Program-made: the position numbers and the translations under genes
Part shown: positions 34,567-43,466 of the stretch, one piece after another
Layout of the letters: each line of letters starts with the position of its first letter
Numbering within the stretch: position 1 is the first letter of the stretch
The notes under the pieces: generated by a model
What the model was told of the DNA's origin: nothing
The model's database searches: none
Seen by the model: the letters and a program-made list of their open reading frames with translations, nothing else
Source: Fibrobacterota bacterium
Lineage (GTDB): Bacteria; Fibrobacterota; Chitinivibrionia; Chitinivibrionales; FEN-1185
Assembly: GCA_003165595.1 (NCBI GenBank)
Contig: PLWQ01000023.1
Coordinates: 37,003-84,873, forward strand
Direction: 5' to 3'
Length of the DNA stretch: 47,871 nt

Positions 34567-36078
34567 TTATCTGACAATGAGCGACTCGCCCGTCATCTCG
34601 GCCGGCTTGGCTATGCCCAGCAATTCGAGCATCGTAGGCGCGATGTCGCACAGCCTGCCGCCGTCCTTGATCTTCGCCGAACCCGCGCCGATAAGCATGA
34701 GGGGCACCGGATTTGTCGAATGCGAGGTCATGGGCGAGCCGTCGGCGAGCTTCATCTGCTCGGCATTGCCGTGATCCGCCGCCACGATGCATACCCCGCC
34801 CTTCGCAAGCGCCGCCTCGATCACGTCGTGCACGCACGTGTCGATGGTTTCCACTGCCTTCACGGTTGCGCCGAATACGCCCGTGTGCCCCACCATGTCG
34901 CAGTTGGCGAAGTTGGTGATCACCGCGTCGTACTTGTCCGATGCGATTGCCTCCACGAGCTTGTCGCGCACCTCAAAGGCGCTCATTTCGGGCTTGAGGT
35001 CGTAGGTGGCGACCTTTGGACTGTTCACCATGATTCTGTCTTCGCCGGGGAATGGATCGTTTCTCTGGCCGTTAAAGAAGAAGGTGACATGCGCATATTT
35101 CTCGGTCTCGGCGCACCGGAGCTGCTTGAGCCCGCTGTTGGAAAGAACTTCGCCGAGAATGTTGGTGGAGGGAATTTCCGGATACGCCTCGGTGAAGTTG
35201 CCCTTGTCGTAATAGTGGGTCATGGCGACGAAATGGATGTTGTGCCTGACAACTGCGAATTCCTTGAACGACGGTTCTACGATCGCCATGGTGAGCTGGC
35301 GCGTACGGTCGAACCGGAAGTTGAAGAAAATGATGACGTCGCTGGCGCCTATGCCGGAGAAATTGATGAGCCGCGGCTTGATGAATTCGTCGTTCTCGCC
35401 GGCTGCATAGGCATCGTCGATTGCCGCCTGCCAGCTTGCAGCAGGCTTGCCCTGGCCCTGCATGAGGGCACGGTATGCGAGTTCGGTTCGGTCCCACCGC
35501 TTGTCGCGGTCCATGGCAAAGTACCTGCCGATCACCGTGGCCACCCTGCCGGTTCCTGTTTTGTTAATTCCAGCCTGAAGCAGCGCCAGGTGCTCTCGTG
35601 CGGATTGCGGGGGCGTGTCGCGTCCGTCGGTGATGGCGTGCACCAGCACGTTGCCAAGGTTGCGCCGCTTGCACAGGTCGAGCAGGGCCACGCAGTGCCG
35701 CGTTACCGCGTGCACGCCTTCCTCCTGGATAAGGCCGATAAGGTGGAGCGTGCTGTTGCGCTTCTTTGCCGTATCGATGGCGTCGCAGAAAGCCTTGTTT
35801 GTAAAGAAGTCGCCGTCGGAAACGGATTTGTCAATTCGCGTGAGGCTCTGGTACATGATGCGGCCCGACCCGATGTTGAGGTGGCCCACTTCACTGTTGC
35901 CCTGGTACCCGCCGGGCAGGCCGACGCTGAGCCCCGAGGTCTGGATAAGCGTATGCGGGTAGGAAGCCAGGTATGCGTCTGTAAAAGGCGTCTTGGCGAC
36001 ATAGATTGCGTTGGTGTCGTCGCTTTTTCCCTGTCCCCACCCGTCGCGGATAATGAGACAAACGGGTCTTTTCTTCAT
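34567..36078 (-). CDS. gpmI: 2,3-bisphosphoglycerate-independent phosphoglycerate mutase
   Basis: Glycolytic/gluconeogenic interconversion of 3- and 2-phosphoglycerate in the cytosol, using two Mn ions. The 503-residue protein is of the alkaline phosphatase superfamily. It begins KKRPVCLIIRDGWGQG, has the catalytic serine Ser62 in GYQGNSEVGH, the substrate segment HAITDGRDTPP, and C-terminal metal ligands in FANCDMVGHTG and AADHGNAEQM. The ATG at 36078 has AAGGAG 9 nt upstream; the longer open frame to 36153 is AT-rich and non-coding. Confidence 0.97.
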   Translation of the reverse strand: MKKRPVCLIIRDGWGQGKSDDTNAIYVAKTPFTDAYLASYPHTLIQTSGLSVGLPGGYQGNSEVGHLNIGSGRIMYQSLTRIDKSVSDGDFFTNKAFCDAIDTAKKRNSTLHLIGLIQEEGVHAVTRHCVALLDLCKRRNLGNVLVHAITDGRDTPPQSAREHLALLQAGINKTGTGRVATVIGRYFAMDRDKRWDRTELAYRALMQGQGKPAASWQAAIDDAYAAGENDEFIKPRLINFSGIGASDVIIFFNFRFDRTRQLTMAIVEPSFKEFAVVRHNIHFVAMTHYYDKGNFTEAYPEIPSTNILGEVLSNSGLKQLRCAETEKYAHVTFFFNGQRNDPFPGEDRIMVNSPKVATYDLKPEMSAFEVRDKLVEAIASDKYDAVITNFANCDMVGHTGVFGATVKAVETIDTCVHDVIEAALAKGGVCIVAADHGNAEQMKLADGSPMTSHSTNPVPLMLIGAGSAKIKDGGRLCDIAPTMLELLGIAKPAEMTGESLIVR

Positions 36079-36389
36079 CACGCAAAGCTCCTTGTGAAAC
36101 GAACTATGGAATTCCACTGCTTCCGCAGATTTTAGTGCCCATAAATATAGCAAATATCATATATTAAGAAGCAATATATATTGAACGAGACCGGGGTTGT
36201 GGACTGACACTTGCGCGAAGGCAACGTGCCGTAATTGGATGGACACCCGGCGGTAGTCTGCGTTTTGTCTACGGGGGCGTGATCGGTTTGCGGCAAGACT
36301 GCAAAAGAAATGTATGTCCCGAAATTGCTGTTTGCCAATAACGAAATGTTCGGGTAATTTCAACCAAGATAACCGCATAGCAGCATTGG
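36079..36389. other. Intergenic region upstream of gpmI
   Basis: No gene is supported here. An AT-rich tract at about 36135-36190 probably contains the gpmI promoter on the - strand, but several overlapping TATA-like hexamers prevent a firm choice. The structured repeat element follows directly. Confidence 0.5.
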
Positions 36390-36538
36390 TTTTCGCGCCA
36401 GGCCGGACTGGAGTGGCGCGCAAAAGCGCGGTGCCGGTCGACCCCGCCGAAGGCATGGGGCGATCCGGCACCGAGGCCGAATGGCCGAGCCCGTAAGGAG
36501 GGCCGCCGCCGCAGGCGGGGCGCCCAAAGAATTTTTTA
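36390..36538 (+). ncRNA. Candidate structured RNA / hairpin repeat, copy 1
   Basis: About 150 bp that can fold into four consecutive stems. P1 pairs TTTTCGCGCCA (36390-36400) with TGGCGCG-c-AAAA (36414-36425). P2 pairs GTGCCGG (36431-36437) with CCGGCAC, enclosing TCG/CCCC with GGGG/CGA and a GCC-GAA-GGC tip. P3 is GGCC-GAAT-GGCC. P4 pairs CGCC/GGCG near 36505-36520. It ends CGCCCA-AAGAA-TTTTTT, terminator-like. A second copy at 47081-47232 keeps the core sequence and changes both sides of the stems together. Strand is assumed from the T-run. It lies just upstream of the sheath cassette. Confidence 0.55.
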
Positions 36539-36550
36539 ACAGAAGTAAAA

Positions 36551-36564
36551 GAATCAAATGATTC
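36551..36564. promoter_or_regulatory. Short perfect palindrome before the sheath cassette
   Basis: GAATCAAATGATTC (6-bp arms, AA centre) lies 15 bp before the ATG at 36580, where an operator or a stem masking the ribosome site could act. Chance occurrence cannot be excluded. Confidence 0.3.
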
Positions 36565-36579
36565 CAGGTAACCTAACCC

Positions 36580-38265
36580 ATGGATGACCCAAAATCCCCC
36601 ATCGATTCCTTCGACGTCTCTCTCGGCTCAACGCCGCCTTCTCCACCCGTTCCCGGTCGGCTGGATCGCTGGAACATCCTGGTCTGCTCCGACCTCGGGT
36701 TCGCTTCCAAAAAGCCGCAGCAGGTACGCATTGCCGAGTGGAACGAATTCCTGCAATCGCAGCAGGTGGTTCTGTCGGGCACGGCTCAGAATACATTGAC
36801 GGAAGGGAACAAGCCGTTGTACGTTGAGTATCCCGTACGGTCGGCAAAGGATTTTTCCATCGACAGCGTTGAGCAGAATGTCCCCCAGCTCGCGGCCTTT
36901 TCCAAGACGCTTTTTGCGATTCGCCAACTGCTCGACGGCAAGACCGGACAAGCGGACGCGGCAGCCATGATCGCACGGGCGGAACTGCCCGCGCACGAAA
37001 AACAGGTGGTGATGAGCATGCTCGGCTCGGCGCCGCCTGCGGTGCGGCGTAAGGAGCAAAAAACATCGGACGGGACGCCGGTGGACAGAATTCTGTCCAT
37101 GGTGAGCCCTGCTCCGGCTGCCGCTGCGCCTTCCGAGGCCGGGGGCGGCCCCCGGGATCTGGCGGGAGCGCTGGCCGAATCCGTTTCGGGCGCACGGGAC
37201 ACGTTTGACAAAGAGAAACTCCTTGCCTATGCGGATGCGTGCGAAAAAAGGATCAGGGTCCAGGCAGCCGCACTGCAGGATCAGCCGTTTTTTGCCTTGC
37301 GCCGTGCCTCGTGGAACTGCCTCATGACGCTTGCAAGGGTCGTGGGAAGAAAGGCGGAGGCTTCGGTGAGCGTGTTTTCGGCCGAAGCCGACGACATGCC
37401 GCAGCGATTCGCGCAGGTGCTCGGCTGGTGTATGGAGCAGGGATGTTCGCCCGACGTTGTCGTCTGGGACTACGACGTTTCGTTCACAAACGCACATGCC
37501 GAAACAATGGAGACCGTGGCAACGGCCGCGGATCAGTACAAGTGCATGGTGCTGGCACCTGCTTCTCCCGCCGACCCGCTGTTCTCCGGTATTTCCGGCC
37601 GGCAGAGCGTGCAGCACGTGTTCGGCGAGGTGCGATTCCTGCCGTTCAAGAAATTGCGTGAGAATTCGCACGCCAGATGCCTTTGCCTGTGCGCGCCGCC
37701 GCTCGTGCTGTTCGGATCGGCAAACGGCTCGCTCCACGCCAACAGCCGGTCGCCGTGGTATGCGGCCATCAGGTGGACCGAAATGTTGATTTTAGAGAGG
37801 AATCCGGTTGCGGCGCGCGGGCCGCAGCCCGACGCCCAGAGCGTCTTTTCGGGCGGCCCGGTGTTTCTCGACCGCATCGCCCCGTCGGTTGCCGCCGAGG
37901 CCGCGGCCATGGGGCTCACCCTGTTCGGCGAGACGCTCGCGGATGCGACGCTCGACAAAGCCGTTACCGTGGTGTCAACCGAGGCGGTCGACGCAAGTTT
38001 CACCAGCTTTGCATTCAACCTTCTTGTCAATCGTGTGATCCGCCAGTGCGGCCTGCGACTGCTCGCGGCGGCGCCCGGGTCCGCGCGAGCGGATGCCGCC
38101 GCCGCGCTGGGCGACTATGTGCGGCGTGAGTGCGATGAGTGCGGTATTGCCGCAGGCGGCGATGCGGTGAGCGCGGTTGTGCGGGGCGACGGCGCCATTG
38201 CCGTTGCCGTCGATTCCGAAACCACTATTTCCGGACATCCGGTCCGGTTCACGTTTTCATTGTAA
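36580..38265 (+). CDS. Fused TssB-TssC-like contractile sheath protein (type VI secretion family)
   Basis: A 561-residue protein that reads as one sheath subunit with TssB and TssC parts joined. Residues 31-125 follow TssB: WNILVCSDLG, NTLTEGNKPLYVEYPVRS with DFSIDSVEQNVPQL, and LLDGKTG at 117-123, which aligns with YMDGKTG of E. coli TssB. A Pro/Ala/Gly linker (about 176-195) follows. Residues 212-561 follow TssC: EKRIRVQAAALQ, FFALRRASWNCLMTLARVV, PDVVVWDYDVSF, FKKLRENSHARCLCLCAPP (357-374; compare SLRESDDARYVGLAMPR) and a final VRFTFSL strand. The TssC part is about 350 residues rather than about 500. No signal peptide, so cytoplasmic. No other Tss core gene is in the window. First gene of a four-gene cassette. 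Confidence 0.82.
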   Translation: MDDPKSPIDSFDVSLGSTPPSPPVPGRLDRWNILVCSDLGFASKKPQQVRIAEWNEFLQSQQVVLSGTAQNTLTEGNKPLYVEYPVRSAKDFSIDSVEQNVPQLAAFSKTLFAIRQLLDGKTGQADAAAMIARAELPAHEKQVVMSMLGSAPPAVRRKEQKTSDGTPVDRILSMVSPAPAAAAPSEAGGGPRDLAGALAESVSGARDTFDKEKLLAYADACEKRIRVQAAALQDQPFFALRRASWNCLMTLARVVGRKAEASVSVFSAEADDMPQRFAQVLGWCMEQGCSPDVVVWDYDVSFTNAHAETMETVATAADQYKCMVLAPASPADPLFSGISGRQSVQHVFGEVRFLPFKKLRENSHARCLCLCAPPLVLFGSANGSLHANSRSPWYAAIRWTEMLILERNPVAARGPQPDAQSVFSGGPVFLDRIAPSVAAEAAAMGLTLFGETLADATLDKAVTVVSTEAVDASFTSFAFNLLVNRVIRQCGLRLLAAAPGSARADAAAALGDYVRRECDECGIAAGGDAVSAVVRGDGAIAVAVDSETTISGHPVRFTFSL

Positions 38266-38282
38266 CGCGGGTGGGGGTGATT

Positions 38283-39266
38283 ATGAAAAGGACTCTTGTG
38301 TCAATTACCGGCGTCGCATGCGTCGTTATGTGCGCCGCTTCCGCGCCCAGAGTCGCCGCAACCGGAGAATTCGTGAACCACACGGTGCGCAAAGGCGAAA
38401 CCGTAAGCCTCATCTGCATCGACTTCTACGGCCACTACCGCGGGGAGCTGGGAAAGGCCGTTGGGAAGGACAACCCGTCGCTCAAGGACATCAACCTCAT
38501 CATTCCCGGCCAGGTGCTTGCGCTGCGCAATCCCGATTACAAGAGTGAAAGAGCAGCAAATGTCAACCCGGTGTTCGAACGCACGGTAAACGCGACGCAG
38601 GGCGTCGTTACCTATGTCGAAGGCGACGCGACCATTCTTGCCAAGGGAGCAAAGGCTCGCCAGAAGCTGACGGCTAACACCATCGTCAACCCGGGCGACG
38701 CGATCGCCACCGCGGAGAACGGCAGGGTCGAGCTTATTGTCAATCGGGAGACCGTGGTCCGGCTTAAGGAGAATACGCACATGACCCTGGAGGCGTTCCG
38801 CGACGCGGGCAAGGATGAGGGAAAAACCAGGTGCGGGTTCAGCCTGGGTTCGGTGTGGACCAAGATGAAGAAGTTCCGCGACAAGGTGAGCCGGTTCGAC
38901 CTCGAGCTCCCCATGGCGATCGCGGGGGTTCACGGCACGGTGTACGAAGCCTCCATTGCAAAGGACAGTTCCTCGGAAGTCAAGGTGTATACCGGCGAAG
39001 TTGCGGTAAAGAACAATCCGGCCGCTCCCCCGGCATCGGCCGGCGAGCCCGGAGAGGTGAGCGGCCCCGGCGAGGTCGAAGGACCGCAGGAAGTAAGCAT
39101 GGACCAGTGGGTGACCATCGTTCACGACATGCAGAAGATCCGCATAGACAAGAAAGGCAAACCGAAGCCGGTTGAAGAGTTCAAAAGGAACGACGCCGAT
39201 TCGTGGGAAAAATGGAACGCAGAACGTGACAAGCGGATAGCGGAACTTTTCGAGGAGAGCGAGTGA
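38283..39266 (+). CDS. Secreted LysM-FecR domain protein
   Basis: A 327-residue protein with a Sec signal peptide (about residues 1-26). A LysM-like domain (residues about 30-82: VNHTVRKGETVSLICIDFYG, IIPGQVLALRN) should bind peptidoglycan. A FecR domain follows (about 100-245: GVVTYVEGDATIL, VNPGDAIATAENGRVELIV, AGVHGTVYEA), then a Gly/Glu/Pro-rich linker and a charged tail. FecR domains are periplasmic sensing or scaffold units. The ATG at 38283 has a G-rich ribosome site and lies 17 nt after the sheath gene; its TGA overlaps the kinase ATG (TGATG). It would link the wall to the membrane kinase. Confidence 0.9.
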   Translation: MKRTLVSITGVACVVMCAASAPRVAATGEFVNHTVRKGETVSLICIDFYGHYRGELGKAVGKDNPSLKDINLIIPGQVLALRNPDYKSERAANVNPVFERTVNATQGVVTYVEGDATILAKGAKARQKLTANTIVNPGDAIATAENGRVELIVNRETVVRLKENTHMTLEAFRDAGKDEGKTRCGFSLGSVWTKMKKFRDKVSRFDLELPMAIAGVHGTVYEASIAKDSSSEVKVYTGEVAVKNNPAAPPASAGEPGEVSGPGEVEGPQEVSMDQWVTIVHDMQKIRIDKKGKPKPVEEFKRNDADSWEKWNAERDKRIAELFEESE

Positions 39267-41668
39267 TGAATCCCAAGAAAGCGGCGGTGCTCGGCATCGG
39301 CACCGTGCTGCTGACGGCGGTGATGTTTTTCAATCCGCTGCGTTTTGTGGAAAACGTATTCTACGACCTCAATTTCGCTTTTGCAAAATCGACCGCCGCG
39401 TGCGATTCGGTGGTTGTGGTGGGCATCGACGCGGAGAGTATCAGCGGCGTGGGCACGTGGCCGTGGCCGCGCGCCGTGATCGCGCAGCTCGTGAGCACGC
39501 TGCAATCGTATTCGCCGCGCGTGGTTGCGCTGGACATCCTGTTTCCGCCCAAACGTGAAGACCCCAGGGGAAACGACAGCCTCGCGCGGACATTTGCAAA
39601 AGTAAACAAGCTTATTCTGCCTTTTCGCGCCACCTTCCGCGCCGGAGACGAAGGCGCGGCCGCAGGCGTTGTTCCGCCGTCGGTCTACAAGCAGCGGTTT
39701 CTCATGGTGACCCACAAGAGCGGGCTCGAAAACGCCACGTTCTTTTCCGCAAACCGGATCGACGCCTCCGACGATGCGTTCACCGCGTCGGCCGCCCAGA
39801 GCGGGGTTATCAACGTCACCACTAATAAAATGGACCAGAAGTTGCGGGAAATCGTGCATGTCATCAAAGCGGGCGACGACTATTATCCGTCGTTCGGGCT
39901 GTGTGCGGTGTCCGCGTACCTGGGCGTGAAGCCCGATGAATTCGTGCTCGACGGAAAACCGCAGGTGAAACTGGGCGAAAGAAGCGTGCCTCTTTCCACG
40001 TACGCGGGGAGCACGCTCATCCGCTACCGCGGACGGTCCGGCACCGTGCGCACCCTGCCCGCGATCAAGGTGCTGCAGGGAGCGGTGGACGCGGCTTCGC
40101 TTCGCGACAAGCTGGTTTTCGTGGGCGTTACCGACGCGCTCGCCGGCGCCGATTTCTTCACCACGCCGGTGGGAGCGCAATTTCCCGGCGTGGAGCTGTG
40201 GGCGACCTCGGCCATGGATATTCTGCAGGGATCGTGGGTGCGGAATCTCACCGGCATTGGTGCATTTGTAAATATCCTGCTCGTCTTCCTCGTGTTCCCG
40301 GGCCTGGCGCTTGTGTTCCCGCCCAAAAGGAAGGCCCTGTACCTGGGGACGGGATTCATGGTTGTCGCGGCCAGCGTTGCAATCGGGTGGTGGCTGTTTT
40401 CGCAGCAGCACCTGTTTTGGAACCCGGGGTATCACGTGTACGCGCTGTTCTTCTCAATTGTCTATGTGGCGGCGCTTACCGGAGCTCCCACGCTTGTGGA
40501 GTCCACGGCGCTGGATTTCGAAGTTCCCGCCGCCGGAGACCGCGATTTCCTGCCGCCGCCCCGTGAAGAGGATTTCATCCGCGAATTGCCGCAGGCCGAA
40601 ACGGCAGCGCACATCGCACACAAGCTGGTTCCGGAATCGGCGCTCGCTGCGCAGCAGCCGGGTGAAACCTTTTCCGGCACCATGGTGGAGGAGCATCTCT
40701 ACGCGTCCAGCAGCGACCCAGCGATGGAGAACGGTCCCGCTGCCGAGACGAATTTACGTTTGTCGCCCGAACAGGCATCGTCCTTTCAGAACCTGGCCGG
40801 CGGAAGGATCGTGAGGCTCCTGGGCAGCGGCGGCATGGCCGACGTGTATCTGGTATGGAACCCGCGGCTCGAAGTGTATCGCGCCGTCAAGGTGATCAAG
40901 CCGGGCCAGCCGTCAAACCTGCTTGCCCGGTTCGAAACCGAAATCCGGATCCTTTCCAAACTCCAGCATCCCAACATTGTGCAGTTTTACAACGTGGGGG
41001 AATGGTATTCTCTTCCGTACATCGAGATGGAATACGTGCCCGGCGCGGCCATGGACGACGTTCAGAAGAAATGCACGGTGCTGAGCCCGCAGGAGACGGC
41101 CGCCGTGGGCATCCTGGTATGCCGAGCGCTCGAATACGCGCACCGCAAGGCGGCCACCATCTACGGAACAACCTACAAAGGCGTCATTCACCGGGACCTC
41201 AAGCCCGCCAATGTGATGCTGTCCAAAAGTGGCCGCGTCAAGCTCACCGATTTCGGCATTGCCCGGCCCCAGGACGTGAGCCTCCACACTATGGATACCG
41301 GCGCCGTTGTGGGAACGCTGCCGTATCTGGCGCCCGAGCAGCTCAGCGGCAAGGACATAACCGCACGCGTCGACACCTACGCGCTCGGCGCAACCCTGTA
41401 CGAATTCCTGAGCGGCCAGCGCACCTTTCCCCAGACCGACATACCGGCGCTTCTCTCCGCAAAATCAACGGGCGAATGCAAGCCGCTGCCGGCGTATGTA
41501 CCCAAGCCGCTTTCGGCGGTTGTGGCCCGGGCAATGTCGGTAAAGGCAGTAGACAGATACGATTCGGCCGCGGCCATGGAACACGATCTGGACCGGGTGC
41601 TGCGGGGCATGGGTACGACGTCGGGGTACGCAATTCTCGAAAGCCTTACGAAACGTTTCTATGCATAA
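39266..41668 (+). CDS. CHASE2-sensor Ser/Thr protein kinase
   Basis: An 800-residue membrane kinase. TM1 lies at about 7-24, then a periplasmic CHASE2 domain (about 25-320: VVVVGIDAESISGVGTWPWP, VVALDILFPP, LVFVGVTDALAGADFFTTPV). Three helices follow at about 325-410, then a linker and a Hanks-type kinase (about 512-790): GSGGMADVYLVWN, AVKVIK (Lys), HRDLKPANVM near 641-651, DFGIARP and LAPEQL. All catalytic residues are present. The ATG at 39266 overlaps the upstream stop; a GTG at 39263 is an alternative. In type VI loci such a kinase (PpkA) phosphorylates an FHA protein; the FHA gene is next. Confidence 0.93.
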   Translation: MNPKKAAVLGIGTVLLTAVMFFNPLRFVENVFYDLNFAFAKSTAACDSVVVVGIDAESISGVGTWPWPRAVIAQLVSTLQSYSPRVVALDILFPPKREDPRGNDSLARTFAKVNKLILPFRATFRAGDEGAAAGVVPPSVYKQRFLMVTHKSGLENATFFSANRIDASDDAFTASAAQSGVINVTTNKMDQKLREIVHVIKAGDDYYPSFGLCAVSAYLGVKPDEFVLDGKPQVKLGERSVPLSTYAGSTLIRYRGRSGTVRTLPAIKVLQGAVDAASLRDKLVFVGVTDALAGADFFTTPVGAQFPGVELWATSAMDILQGSWVRNLTGIGAFVNILLVFLVFPGLALVFPPKRKALYLGTGFMVVAASVAIGWWLFSQQHLFWNPGYHVYALFFSIVYVAALTGAPTLVESTALDFEVPAAGDRDFLPPPREEDFIRELPQAETAAHIAHKLVPESALAAQQPGETFSGTMVEEHLYASSSDPAMENGPAAETNLRLSPEQASSFQNLAGGRIVRLLGSGGMADVYLVWNPRLEVYRAVKVIKPGQPSNLLARFETEIRILSKLQHPNIVQFYNVGEWYSLPYIEMEYVPGAAMDDVQKKCTVLSPQETAAVGILVCRALEYAHRKAATIYGTTYKGVIHRDLKPANVMLSKSGRVKLTDFGIARPQDVSLHTMDTGAVVGTLPYLAPEQLSGKDITARVDTYALGATLYEFLSGQRTFPQTDIPALLSAKSTGECKPLPAYVPKPLSAVVARAMSVKAVDRYDSAAAMEHDLDRVLRGMGTTSGYAILESLTKRFYA

Positions 41669-41689
41669 CCTTATTTCCGTGTGAGTGAC

Positions 41690-43354
41690 ATGAGCTACTA
41701 TTATCTGGAAGTAATTCGGGGTGTGGAAATCGGGCGACGCTATCTTCTGAGCGACGGTGCGATAAGCGTGGGAAGGAGTTCGCAGAACACGGTGCCGCTG
41801 CATCCGGGGGAAAAGAGCGTGTCCGGCCACCACGCAATTATTTACAAAAGCGGCGATCGCATAAGCCTGCAGGACCTGGAAAGCACCAACGGTACCTTTG
41901 TCAACGAACAGCTCACAACCGAGTGCGAACTTTCGGTGGGAGACGTGGCGGGATTCGGCAAGACGGGGCCACGGCTCAAGCTTGTGGTGTCCGACAAAGA
42001 ACTTCCTCTCGATGGAGGGAAAGCCCAGATTGCCTCGGCCGACTCCACAAGCATCCGCACCGTGGAAGACGAGCTGCAGCACTTTGCAAACAGGGATGCG
42101 CCCGAGACTACGGGCAAGGAAGACCTGAATCTCATTACCAAGGTACGCCTCAGGCTGCCCAAGGATTCCGAGGGCCTGCAGAATCCCTCGTACACCATGC
42201 AGATGGAAAAGAAGATCCTCGAAAAGAAGCTCGGCGCCAGCGACATGCACGATCTCATGCGGGACGGCAAGCGGCTGGAGAAGATAATCGACCGCGGGAA
42301 TATCGGCGCGACGCAGGCATCCATGCTGCGTACCGTGCGCGTGGCCCACAAGCGGTCCAATAAGCAGTGGTTTGTCGTTTTGGGATGCGTGGTGGCGGTG
42401 TCGGTGCTTGCGATTTCTTTTTTCGCAATAAGAGCCTCTCAATACAAGTCGCTGCTGTCAAAGGGAATGTCGCTGCGGGCCACTCTCGATTCGTACGAGT
42501 CCCAGATCGCCGAAGCGAACAAGGACCCGGACGCCAACAAGCGGCGGCTCGATTCGCTCATCAGCGAGCTCGACAAGGCCAAGAAGCAGCTTGCGTCTGT
42601 AAAGCAAGACGTGCGCCAGAACGACTACGGCAAATTCTACTCCGACCCCATGGAGAAGACCATCGACGAGGTGCTGATGCGCTTCGGCGAGACCGATTAC
42701 CACATCCCCAAGGAAATGGTCGCCCGCGTCAAGTATCATATTTCGGTGTATTCGGGCGGCCTGCACAGCACCATTGCCAAGTATGTGGGCCGCAAGGAGA
42801 AGTATTTCCCCATGATCCGCCGCATATTCCGCGAGAACCAGCTGCCCGAAGACCTGGCCTACGTCTCGATGCTCGAAAGCGGGTTCAACCCGCGCGCGCT
42901 GTCGCACGTGGGTGCGCGCGGCATGTGGCAGTTCATGCCGGAAACCGGCAGGCGGTACGGGCTCCGGGTCGACGCCACCGTTGATGAACGGTGCGATCCC
43001 GACAAAGCAACCGCGGCCGCCGCAAAGTACTTCCGGGAACTCATCGCCATTTTCGGCGGCCAGAGTTCGGTGATGCTGGCCATGGCGGCCTACAACGCCG
43101 GCGAGGGCAGGATCGTGGGCGCGCTCCGGAAAATCGACAACCCGATGCGGAACCGCGATTTCTGGTACATTTACAGAATGGGATATCTTGCCGAGGAAAC
43201 GAACGAGTACATACCGCGCGTGATGGCACTGCTCATTATTTCGGAGCACCCGGACCAGTACGGATTTACCCAGGTGCCCGCAGCCCCGCCCGAGACCGCC
43301 GATGCGGAGAACGATTTTATTCCGCTTGACAATATCAAGAATCCGGGCAGGTAG
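41690..43354 (+). CDS. FHA domain - transmembrane - lytic transglycosylase fusion
   Basis: A 554-residue protein. An N-terminal cytoplasmic FHA domain (about 20-100: ISVGRSSQNTV, SVSGHHAIIY, LQDLESTNGTFVN) binds phosphothreonine. A charged linker, one transmembrane helix (about 225-246) and a coiled coil lead to a periplasmic SLT lytic transglycosylase (about 370-500). Its catalytic Glu396 is in MLESGFNP, with ARGMWQFMPETG and AYNAGEGRI as supporting motifs. A GTG at 41681 is an alternative start. The order couples phospho-signals from the neighbouring kinase to local wall cleavage across the membrane. Such one-chain FHA-SLT fusions are unusual. Confidence 0.92.
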   Translation: MSYYYLEVIRGVEIGRRYLLSDGAISVGRSSQNTVPLHPGEKSVSGHHAIIYKSGDRISLQDLESTNGTFVNEQLTTECELSVGDVAGFGKTGPRLKLVVSDKELPLDGGKAQIASADSTSIRTVEDELQHFANRDAPETTGKEDLNLITKVRLRLPKDSEGLQNPSYTMQMEKKILEKKLGASDMHDLMRDGKRLEKIIDRGNIGATQASMLRTVRVAHKRSNKQWFVVLGCVVAVSVLAISFFAIRASQYKSLLSKGMSLRATLDSYESQIAEANKDPDANKRRLDSLISELDKAKKQLASVKQDVRQNDYGKFYSDPMEKTIDEVLMRFGETDYHIPKEMVARVKYHISVYSGGLHSTIAKYVGRKEKYFPMIRRIFRENQLPEDLAYVSMLESGFNPRALSHVGARGMWQFMPETGRRYGLRVDATVDERCDPDKATAAAAKYFRELIAIFGGQSSVMLAMAAYNAGEGRIVGALRKIDNPMRNRDFWYIYRMGYLAEETNEYIPRVMALLIISEHPDQYGFTQVPAAPPETADAENDFIPLDNIKNPGR

Positions 43355-43393
43355 AGACGCAGCGGGTAGAGGCGTAGCGCGCTGCGTCTCTAC
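43351..43393. repeat. Hairpin with 13-bp arms covering the stop codon of the FHA-SLT gene
   Basis: GTAGAGACGCAGC (43351-43363) pairs perfectly with 43381-43393, and the TAG stop lies in the stem. There is no T-run on the + strand. Repeats with GTAGAGACGC ends are common intergenic palindromes in bacteria, so this may be an inserted repeat that also ends the message. Confidence 0.6.
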
Positions 43394-43466
43394 TTCAAAA
43401 AAATCTCACCCGTGCTGTTCGATATTCTGGCGAGGGTAATGCCAAAATTCCTGTGTTGTAGAAAGC

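Noticed and set aside
34477-36135. 552-codon + strand frame opposite gpmI
   Set aside because: gpmI on the - strand has all catalytic motifs; this is its antisense shadow.
36628-37737. 369-codon - strand frame opposite the sheath gene
   Set aside because: The + strand protein matches TssB/TssC in order; the antisense frame has no recognisable feature.
39122-40435. 437-codon - strand frame opposite the FecR and kinase genes
   Set aside because: Antisense to two well-supported genes; no start signal or motif.
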